Source: Gammaproteobacteria bacterium (GTDB lineage Bacteria > Pseudomonadota > Gammaproteobacteria > Thiomicrospirales > Thiomicrospiraceae). Taken from it: a DNA stretch of 7,228 nt. This document shows positions 1 through 5,223 of this stretch, one piece after another (positions within the stretch are counted from its first letter, which is position 1; every line of letters begins with the position of its first letter). The notes beneath the pieces are model-generated. The model was given only the letters and a program-made list of their open reading frames with translations. It ran no database searches and was not told where the DNA came from. The translations under genes and the position numbers were made by a program. The stretch lies in NCBI GenBank assembly GCA_013153955.1, contig JAADDM010000030.1, forward strand, positions 1 to 7,228. The letters run 5' to 3'.

Positions 1-542
1 GAATCTCCAACACCAAGAACCTCATCAATGAGCAATATGTCCCTTTTAAGATGCACAGCTATTGAAAATCCTAGCCTTGCCATCATACCTGATGAGTAAG
101 TTTTTACTGGTGCATAAATAAATGAACCCAACTCGGAAAATTCAATTATGTTTTTTATGGCAGCATCGATTTCCTTTTTTGAAAAGCCCATTAATACGCC
201 TTGTAAATAAATATTTTCGATTCCGCTCAATTCTCGCTGGAATCCAGCATTAATAGATAACAACGGGGAAACTGTACCTTTTACCAAGATGCGACCCTGG
301 TCCGGAAAGTACACTCCCGCGACTGTTCGGAGAAAAGTAGTTTTGCCTGATCCATTACGCCCAATGATGCCGATAATCTCGCCTTCGTGCACGGTTAAAT
401 CTACATTTTTGAGGGCCCAAAACCATTGGACGTGCGACTTTTTAAAAAGGATGTTGTTTATAAGCAAACTTTTTATTGACCTGCTTTTGTGCTTTATAGG
501 AAATTTTACTCCGAGGTTTCTGGCCGCAATAACTGTTCGCAT
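1..542 (-). CDS. wzt: Polysaccharide ABC exporter ATP-binding protein (Wzt/TagH type), 3' end cut off by the window
   Basis: This is the ATPase that powers export of a lipid-linked polysaccharide at the cytoplasmic face of the membrane. My reading of the minus strand gives ATG at 542-540 and 180 complete codons before the window edge. Visible motifs are Walker A GRNGSGKTT (residues 61-69), an ABC signature in the form YSSGMMARLGFS (149-160), Walker B DILLIDE (168-174) and the D-loop GVGD (177-180). The segment INAGFQRELSG (97-107) and the YSSGM signature are typical of the Wzt/TagH subfamily, which exports O-antigen, S-layer glycan or teichoic acid. The start lies one base after the permease stop. 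An AAAGGA ribosome site inside the permease end is 8 bases upstream, so the two are almost certainly co-translated. The C-terminal part is missing, so I cannot see whether it carries the extra carbohydrate-binding domain that would make export specific for the glycan end. The family assignment is secure. The exported polymer is inferred from the neighbours. Confidence 0.93.
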   Translation of the reverse strand, partial: MRTVIAARNLGVKFPIKHKSRSIKSLLINNILFKKSHVQWFWALKNVDLTVHEGEIIGIIGRNGSGKTTFLRTVAGVYFPDQGRILVKGTVSPLLSINAGFQRELSGIENIYLQGVLMGFSKKEIDAAIKNIIEFSELGSFIYAPVKTYSSGMMARLGFSIAVHLKRDILLIDEVLGVGD

Positions 543-543
543 C

Positions 544-1359
544 TTAGAGTTCCTTTACGATGGTTGTTTCCTTCCTGGCAAAGTGGCAGGCCCCAAGCGC
601 TAGGCTGCCTATAGCGATTGCCAGCGTAACCCATATGTAGGGGTTGGGTGGTTCCCCGCGCACCAAGATATTTTTGTAGGATTCGAACAAGGTGGCAAAA
701 GGATTTACTATTAAATAAAAAGTAATATACTTTTGAAAAGCTGACAAAGAATCTATTGAGTAAAGCCCTGGTGATAGATAGAACCAGAGTCGCAGGGTAA
801 ATTGGAGTATATTGCTAATGTCTCGGAAGTAGACTCCTACTATAGCCAGAATTAACGCGAGTCCAAGCGTCAACATAAATTGCACGAGGATTAAAAAAGG
901 CAGCCACAGTATGTTTACATTTATTCGGGCATGAAATAGGAAAAGCAGTGGCGTAAGTGCTACAAGTCCCCATAAATAATTTGTTAACCCTAGTAAAACA
1001 CGTGTTAGCGGCAAGGTGGCTTTGGGAAAGCTGACGGTTTGGATTATGCGTGCTTTACCCGTCAAGCTTTTTACTGATCCAATGATTGAAAAAGTGAACC
1101 ACCTCCAAGATAATAGCGCAGAAAACAACAAAATAGGGAATTGTGGTCCTCCGCGATCAAAGACAATGACTACTAAAAACGTGTAAACTACCATCATCAT
1201 CAAAGGGTCTAAAACGGCCCAGAAAAATCCGAGGAGCCGATCACCATACGCCAATTTTATTTCTGTGGTTAAAAAATAACGAATTAGTTCTTTGCGCTTC
1301 CATAGCGGAAGCGCAAATTTTACGCAAAGTCTTTTGAGTTTGTAAAGGATGTCATTCAA
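544..1359 (-). CDS. wzm: Polysaccharide ABC-2 type exporter permease (Wzm/TagG type)
   Basis: This is the membrane half of the exporter encoded with the downstream ATPase, 271 residues, a normal length for the family. An amphipathic N-terminus with RKELIRYF and EIKLAYGDRLLGFFW (33-47) leads into about six hydrophobic segments near residues 44-67, 74-95, 121-143, 152-175, 187-203 and 241-258. The cytoplasmic YFRDI motif (177-181) and the WFYLSPGLYS stretch (192-201) are characteristic of ABC-2 polysaccharide and teichoic acid permeases. The start is TTG at 1359-1357. A nearby ATG at 1355 is out of frame and soon hits a stop, and I see no upstream in-frame ATG or GTG. A strong GGAGGA site lies 14 bases upstream, farther than usual. 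The TTG overlaps the stop of a small upstream frame, so coupled translation may help. The gene is divergent from the sugar operon, and its substrate is probably the glycan primed there. TagG of teichoic acid export is the main alternative. Confidence 0.92.
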   Translation of the reverse strand: MNDILYKLKRLCVKFALPLWKRKELIRYFLTTEIKLAYGDRLLGFFWAVLDPLMMMVVYTFLVVIVFDRGGPQFPILLFSALLSWRWFTFSIIGSVKSLTGKARIIQTVSFPKATLPLTRVLLGLTNYLWGLVALTPLLFLFHARINVNILWLPFLILVQFMLTLGLALILAIVGVYFRDISNILQFTLRLWFYLSPGLYSIDSLSAFQKYITFYLIVNPFATLFESYKNILVRGEPPNPYIWVTLAIAIGSLALGACHFARKETTIVKEL

Positions 1360-1465
1360 TTTTATGTCGCAACTCCTCCAAAGACATACTGCCTATGTCT
1401 GCATTTTCGCGCGTACTCAGAAAGCGCGCCACTCCCATGACTATTAAAATAAAGCTCGGTGGCAT
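1352..1465 (-). CDS. Possible 37-residue hydrophobic small protein overlapping the permease start
   Basis: I do not recognise this frame. On the minus strand, ATG at 1465 opens 37 codons ending in TGA at 1354-1352. Its last eight bases (TTGAATGA) include the permease TTG start. The product begins MPPSFILIVMGVARFL, one short hydrophobic segment, and continues with a polar, mostly helical-looking tail containing SMSLEELRHKIE. A second in-frame ATG at 1438 would give 28 residues. The stop-start overlap is the geometry expected of a translationally coupled upstream gene or the tail of a deleted one. Against it, no ribosome site precedes ATG 1465, the frame is short enough to be open by chance, and a candidate promoter -10 element lies within it. 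It could be a leader peptide, a small membrane protein, a relic C-terminus or chance. Confidence 0.3.
   Translation of the reverse strand: MPPSFILIVMGVARFLSTRENADIGSMSLEELRHKIE
1374..1379 (-). promoter_or_regulatory. Ribosome binding site GGAGGA upstream of the permease TTG start
   Basis: The minus strand reads TTTGGAGGAGTTG here, a near-perfect Shine-Dalgarno match. It lies 14 bases before the TTG at 1359, longer than the usual 5-10. No in-frame ATG, GTG or TTG lies closer, so it supports this start but suggests weak or coupled initiation. Confidence 0.6.
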
Positions 1466-1474
1466 ATGAGTCAA
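1446..1474 (-). promoter_or_regulatory. Candidate sigma70-type promoter for the exporter unit
   Basis: On the minus strand, TTGACT at 1474-1469 (five of six bases of the -35 consensus) is followed by a 17-base spacer and TATTTT at 1451-1446 (four of six of the -10 consensus). Transcription would begin near 1440-1438, giving a leader of about 80 bases before the permease, or an almost leaderless message for the ATG at 1438 inside the small frame. The spacing is ideal but the -10 is mediocre, and the site was found by eye. Confidence 0.4.
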
Positions 1475-1614
1475 ATGAAGCAAGGACGTTATTCACAAAC
1501 GTAATTGAACGCAGATTGTTTTGATGCTTGGCGACTAGACTGCGACAGTGGGATGGTGGAGGACTCGATTTATAAACTACATGTGCTCAAGGATGAGACA
1601 GTGACCGCGTTTTT

Positions 1615-1620
1615 AGGAGG
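1615..1620 (+). promoter_or_regulatory. Consensus ribosome binding site AGGAGG for the GTG-started glycosyltransferase
   Basis: AGGAGG sits 6 bases before the GTG at 1627, ideal spacing. It decides the start in favour of this GTG and marks the glycosyltransferase as the likely first gene of the rightward operon. Confidence 0.88.
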
Positions 1621-1626
1621 CTTTAA

Positions 1627-2859
1627 GTGAAAATATGTATAGTCAATCACTACGCTATTACTCCAAAGCAAGCGGGAGGTACGAGGCATCATACTTTTGC
1701 CAAAGAATTAGTGAAGCGTGGTCATAAGGTAACTATTGTCGCTTCCAGCTTTGAGCATTATACGAGGAAAGAAGTTCACTTAAGGGCCGGAGAGACTTAT
1801 AAGTACGAAAATATAGAAGGAGTTGATTATATATGGCTACGGACTCCAGGCTATCAAGGAAATACAATTTTTCGACTGTTTAACATGCTTTCTTTTTCTT
1901 ATAAAGTTAGATTTTATCTCCCCAAATTGTGTTCATATGTGCCAGAGGTTATTATAGGTTCCAGTCCGCATCCCTTTTCCTCTTTAGCTGCCGAACGCTT
2001 GGCCGCTTTTTGGGGCGTGCCTTTTGTCTTTGAAGTAAGGGATTTGTGGCCGCAAACGCTAGTAGATTTGGGGAACCTATCGCCCCATCATCCACTGGTA
2101 ATTTTATTAAGTTTAATTGAAAAATATCTTTATTTGCGTGCGGATCATGTTATTACGCTATTACCTGGGGCGGCTGATTATATTAATCAAAAAACGTCAC
2201 GCAAAGTCCCTGTGTCTTGGATACCTAACGGTATAGATCTGTCTATGGTCCCCCCACCAAAGCCGCCGGTAAATTCCGAAAAATTCTCTTTGGTCTATGC
2301 GGGTTCCCATGGGCTCGCCAATCAATTATCGATTTTGTTAGAAGTGGCACGCATTTTGCAGGAACAGCAACCTAAAACTCAGATATTCTTCCGATTGTTT
2401 GGAGACGGTCCCGAGAAACCCCTTTTAAAAAAAAGGGCACGAGAATTTGGGCTTACTAATTTAGTCTTTGAGGATCCGGTTCCCAAGGAAGAGCTCTATA
2501 AAAAATTGCAGGAAGCTGACGGTTTTATTGCAATATTGAAGGATTCACCGCTTTATAAGTGGGGGATTAGCATGAATAAACTCCTTGACTATATGGCTGC
2601 AGCGCGGCCTATTGTATTAGGCGTGGGGGCAAGCTTGGTTTATAATCCAGTTGAAGAGGCTAGAGCGGGATTCACGGTCCCCAGCAATGATGCGAAAGCT
2701 ATCGCGCAAGCTGTCGTTCGACTTGCGCAGATGCCGGTAAAAGAGCGGTGGGAAATGGGATTAAGGGCGCGCAGGTATATTGAAAAGCATTATCGAATAG
2801 AATATTTGGTTGACAAGTTAGAGGAAGTGATGGTGAGTCTGCGTGGATCTGAAACGTAA
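1627..2859 (+). CDS. GT4 family glycosyltransferase, WbuB-like
   Basis: This is a cytoplasmic, membrane-associated retaining glycosyltransferase of GT-B fold, 410 residues, expected to move a sugar from a nucleotide donor onto a lipid-linked acceptor. N-terminal domain marks are MKICIVNHYA, the glycine-rich loop AGGTRHH (16-22) and EVRDLWPQ (136-143), which is typical of the WbuB-like branch of GT4. The C-terminal donor domain shows WIPNGID (198-204), YAGSHG (224-229), FGDGPE (258-263) and ISMNKLLDYMAAARP (314-328). The last of these is the region that normally carries the donor-binding Glu and has Asp321 here. GTG is the start because AGGAGG lies 6 bases upstream. The gene heads an operon and overlaps the next by 17 bases. 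By analogy with PglA, also GT4, it could add the second sugar to diphospho-undecaprenyl bacillosamine. WbuB itself is linked to N-acetyl-L-fucosamine transfer. The family is certain, but donor and acceptor are unknown. Confidence 0.92.
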   Translation: MKICIVNHYAITPKQAGGTRHHTFAKELVKRGHKVTIVASSFEHYTRKEVHLRAGETYKYENIEGVDYIWLRTPGYQGNTIFRLFNMLSFSYKVRFYLPKLCSYVPEVIIGSSPHPFSSLAAERLAAFWGVPFVFEVRDLWPQTLVDLGNLSPHHPLVILLSLIEKYLYLRADHVITLLPGAADYINQKTSRKVPVSWIPNGIDLSMVPPPKPPVNSEKFSLVYAGSHGLANQLSILLEVARILQEQQPKTQIFFRLFGDGPEKPLLKKRAREFGLTNLVFEDPVPKEELYKKLQEADGFIAILKDSPLYKWGISMNKLLDYMAAARPIVLGVGASLVYNPVEEARAGFTVPSNDAKAIAQAVVRLAQMPVKERWEMGLRARRYIEKHYRIEYLVDKLEEVMVSLRGSET

Positions 2860-3469
2860 GGTTCCGCTCGCGATTAAAAGGCTTATAGATGTTGTAGGCG
2901 CAGCATTGGGCATTGTTTTACTATTGCCAGTGTTAATAGTAATTGCATTTTTTATCTGGCTAAAAATGGGCTTTCCAATTTTTTTCAAACAGGAACGCGT
3001 GGGGTATTGCGGTCGGCCGTTCGTAATTTATAAGTTCAGGACTATGATGGAGAAGTATGATGCCAATGGGAATTTACTGCCAGATGAAGAAAGGTTAACC
3101 CCCCTTGGACGGTTCCTCCGCAGGACTAGTCTTGACGAATTGCCTGAGCTTTTCAACATTTTGAAAGGCGATATGAGTTTTGTGGGGCCCAGGCCGCTTC
3201 CTGTGGAATATCTGGGTCGTTATACTACCGAGCAGTTTAGACGACATAGTGTGAAGCCAGGGCTTACTGGTTGGGCTCAAGTAAACGGTCGAAACGCTAT
3301 AACCTGGGACAAAAAATTTAAGTATGACTTATGGTATGTGGATAATTGGAATTTATTGCTCGATTTTAAAATTTTGCTTTTAACAATCGTAAGAGTTATT
3401 ACTGGTGAAGGTATAAATCACGAAGGATATTCAACGATGCCCGAGTTTAAGGGAGATGTCACAGACTAG
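2843..3469 (+). CDS. pglC: PglC-type undecaprenyl-phosphate phosphoglycosyl transferase
   Basis: This is the initiating enzyme of the pathway. It transfers a phospho-sugar, expected to be N,N'-diacetylbacillosamine 1-phosphate, from UDP onto undecaprenyl phosphate at the inner membrane face. At 208 residues it is the short monotopic form, without the extra membrane domain of WbaP/WcaJ proteins. KRLIDVVGAALG (12-23) leads into one hydrophobic re-entrant segment (about 17-41). FKQERVGYCGRPF (48-60) and YKFRTM (63-68) follow, then the catalytic Asp98-Glu99 pair in RTSLDELPEL, then SFVGPRPLPVEYL (112-124) and GWAQVNGRNAITW (143-155). The start is GTG at 2843, inside the glycosyltransferase end, with a weak GGTGAG site 5 bases upstream. 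The protein would begin MDLKRKVPLAIKRL, normal for the family. Fold and reaction are certain. The preference for a bacillosamine sugar rests on the three neighbouring synthesis genes; other UDP-sugars remain possible. Confidence 0.93.
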   Translation: MDLKRKVPLAIKRLIDVVGAALGIVLLLPVLIVIAFFIWLKMGFPIFFKQERVGYCGRPFVIYKFRTMMEKYDANGNLLPDEERLTPLGRFLRRTSLDELPELFNILKGDMSFVGPRPLPVEYLGRYTTEQFRRHSVKPGLTGWAQVNGRNAITWDKKFKYDLWYVDNWNLLLDFKILLLTIVRVITGEGINHEGYSTMPEFKGDVTD

Positions 3470-4094
3470 CACAGTGTTTATTTTAGGAGCCGGCGGCCAC
3501 GCTAAGGTGGTTGCCAGTACTTTGCTAGCGATCGGTAGAGAAGTAGGAGGCTTTTTTGATGATAATCCGAGCCTTTGGGGCAAGAAAATTTTGGGAATAT
3601 CAGTACTTGGTCCATTAGAAGAAGTTGCCGCATATCGAGACCGTGGGCGCTTTATACTTGGCATCGGAAGCAATCTTTCGCGTAAGGTAATCGCATCAAA
3701 ATTTCGTGAACTTGAGTGGGATGTTGTCATTCACCCACGTGCGTACGTAGATCCAACAGTTTCCGTGGATAGGGGAACCGTAGTCTTCGCAGGAGCCATT
3801 TTGCAGCCCGAGGCCAGTATAGCTGAACACGCGATTATAAACACCGGGGCTATCGTGGAGCACGATTGCGTTGTAAAAAGTTATGTGCATGTTGCACCAG
3901 GGGCTCGTTTGGCGGGGCATGTGGTCTTAAATGAGGGGGTATTGATTGGTTTGGGTGCGGTAGTACTTCCAGGGATTCATGTTGGAAGTTGGACGGTAGT
4001 TGGCGCGGGTACAGTTGTACATCGTGATTTATCAAGTAGAGTGACTGTAGTAGGTGTGCCCGCGCGTGTGATTAGAGAACATGGGAATAGCTAA
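3456..4094 (+). CDS. pglD: PglD/NeuD-family sugar N-acetyltransferase
   Basis: This is a cytoplasmic acetyl-CoA-dependent transferase, expected to acetylate the 4-amino group of UDP-4-amino-4,6-dideoxy-GlcNAc to give UDP-diNAc-bacillosamine. Its 212 residues are normal for the family. The N-terminal Rossmann-like part opens with VFILGAGGHAKVV (7-19) and includes GGFFDDNP (31-38). The C-terminal part is a left-handed beta-helix of hexapeptide repeats from about residue 95. His136 in VEHDCVV aligns by eye with the catalytic histidine of PglD, and VHVAPGARLAGHV (144-156) is the usual continuation. The ATG at 3456 overlaps the pglC end by 14 bases and directly abuts a GGGAG stretch, which is too close for a normal ribosome site. 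GTG at 3474 (then FILGAGGHAK) is an alternative but has no site at proper distance. Termination-reinitiation is likely. A NeuD-type O-acetyltransferase is the family alternative; the gene order favours PglD. Confidence 0.88.
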   Translation: MSQTSTVFILGAGGHAKVVASTLLAIGREVGGFFDDNPSLWGKKILGISVLGPLEEVAAYRDRGRFILGIGSNLSRKVIASKFRELEWDVVIHPRAYVDPTVSVDRGTVVFAGAILQPEASIAEHAIINTGAIVEHDCVVKSYVHVAPGARLAGHVVLNEGVLIGLGAVVLPGIHVGSWTVVGAGTVVHRDLSSRVTVVGVPARVIREHGNS

Positions 4095-5220
4095 GGAGTT
4101 CGTACAGCTTGCTGCCCCGCATATAGAAGAGACCGACATTGAGGCCGTTGTGTCGGTGCTTCGTTCGCCTAGGCTGGCTAACGGCCCTAAGGTTTTGGAG
4201 TTTGAGCAACGTATAGCTGAATATACTGGTGCAAAGTATGCAGTGGCCGTCAGTTCCGGGACGGCGGCATTGCATATAATTGTGCGTGCGTTGGGTTTAC
4301 AGCGTGGTGACGAAGTCTTAGTTCCATCTTTTACGTTTGCGGCGACAGTTAATGCTTTACTTTATGAGGGAGTTATGCCTGTTTTTGTGGATATTGAGCC
4401 AGATACTTTTAACCTAGACCCAGAACAGTTGAAAAATAGTATAACAAAACGCACAAAAGCAATCATGGCTGTTGATATATTTGGCCACCCCGCGGAATGG
4501 GATGAAATTTTAAATTTTGCGGATAATTATGGACTAAAAGTCATCGACGATGCTTGTGAGGCTTTGGGAGCAGAGTTCAAAGGTAAGAGAGTGGGATCCT
4601 TTGGCGACGCAGCCGCATTTGCATTCTATCCCAACAAGCAAATTACAACCGGAGAAGGTGGAATGATTGTTACGAATAACAAAGAAATTGCCCAGCTGGC
4701 GCGTTCGTTAAGAAATCAAGGGAGAGGGGAGAAGCTGGAATGGCTTTTGCACGAACGATTAGGCTTTAATTATCGAATGGATGAGATGTCGGCAGCCCTT
4801 GGTGTGTCCCAGCTGGATAAAATTGAAGGCCGATTGAGAACCCGCCGGAAATTGGCGGATCTCTATACAAAGCTACTAGAGGAAATACCTTGGGTCGAAC
4901 CTCCGAAAACTCGCGACTATACCCGATCTGCTTGGTTTGCGTATACTATTTTATTGAGCGACGAAATAAATAGGGACGCTGTAATGCGTGAGATGCGTTC
5001 TTTGGGCGTAGAGACGAGAGCATATTTCCCCCCCGTGCATCAACAACCATATATCAAAAAGATCTTCGGGAATGAAGTGAATATCCACCTGCCATATACT
5101 GAATATACGTCCCGCCGTACGCTATCGCTTCCGTTGCACAGCAGGCTTAAAACAGAGGAAGTCCACTTAGTTGTTGACGTTTTGCGCGAGGCGGTGTTTC
5201 GCGTTTCGGCGAAAGGATGA
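4081..5220 (+). CDS. pglE: PglE-type UDP-4-keto-sugar aminotransferase (DegT/DnrJ/EryC1/StrS family)
   Basis: This is a PLP-dependent sensory-class sugar aminotransferase, 379 residues, expected to convert UDP-2-acetamido-2,6-dideoxy-4-ketohexose to the 4-amino sugar using glutamate. Visible family marks are the phosphate-binding SSGTAALH (58-65), PSFTFAATVNA (82-92), VIDDACEALGAEFKGK (154-169, with the Asp that pairs with the PLP ring nitrogen) and the Schiff-base Lys186 in FYPNKQITTGEGG. NYRMDEMSAALG (230-241) and YFPPVHQQPY (315-324) lie in the C-terminal half. ATG at 4081 overlaps the acetyltransferase end by 14 bases, with only a weak purine stretch before it, so it is probably coupled. 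Its position between the acetyltransferase and the dehydratase is what suggests PglE. On sequence alone, close relatives that aminate C3 or C4 of other NDP-sugars cannot be separated. Family is certain, substrate likely. Confidence 0.9.
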   Translation: MGIAKEFVQLAAPHIEETDIEAVVSVLRSPRLANGPKVLEFEQRIAEYTGAKYAVAVSSGTAALHIIVRALGLQRGDEVLVPSFTFAATVNALLYEGVMPVFVDIEPDTFNLDPEQLKNSITKRTKAIMAVDIFGHPAEWDEILNFADNYGLKVIDDACEALGAEFKGKRVGSFGDAAAFAFYPNKQITTGEGGMIVTNNKEIAQLARSLRNQGRGEKLEWLLHERLGFNYRMDEMSAALGVSQLDKIEGRLRTRRKLADLYTKLLEEIPWVEPPKTRDYTRSAWFAYTILLSDEINRDAVMREMRSLGVETRAYFPPVHQQPYIKKIFGNEVNIHLPYTEYTSRRTLSLPLHSRLKTEEVHLVVDVLREAVFRVSAKG

Positions 5221-5223
5221 TTA
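5212..5223 (+). promoter_or_regulatory. AAAGG ribosome site with two competing ATG starts
   Basis: AAAGG at 5212-5216 abuts ATG 5217, which overlaps the aminotransferase stop as ATGA. A second in-frame ATG at 5223 lies 6 bases after AAAGG and is better spaced. The two starts differ by only two residues (MIM versus M), so the protein is barely affected. Confidence 0.5.

Noticed and set aside
289..603. 104-codon open frame on the plus strand across the ATPase gene
   Set aside because: It lies antisense to the ATPase gene, whose Walker A, signature and Walker B motifs are clear. Its own product shows no family features.
1407..1429. GCGCG and CGCGC arms as a hairpin or operator
   Set aside because: The stem is only about 5 bases with a loop of about ten and no T-run, so it is too weak to support a terminator or binding site.
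1492..1521. TTCACA as a rightward -35 element
   Set aside because: It matches five of six bases, but every hexamer 16-18 bases downstream is a poor -10.
1571..1576. TATAAA as a -10 element for the rightward operon
   Set aside because: No acceptable -35 hexamer lies 16-18 bases upstream (the sequence there is close to GTGGGA), so I do not call a promoter.
1362..1586. 74-codon minus-strand frame upstream of the permease, open from just after a TGA to TAA
   Set aside because: It has no ATG and no ribosome-site-supported start. The product is rich in His, Ser and Asn with no recognisable motif, and the length is reachable by chance. A decayed gene tail cannot be excluded.
3431..4035. Several 60-99 codon minus-strand frames over the acetyltransferase gene
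   Set aside because: They are antisense shadows of a well-supported hexapeptide-repeat acetyltransferase and show no domain features or ribosome sites.
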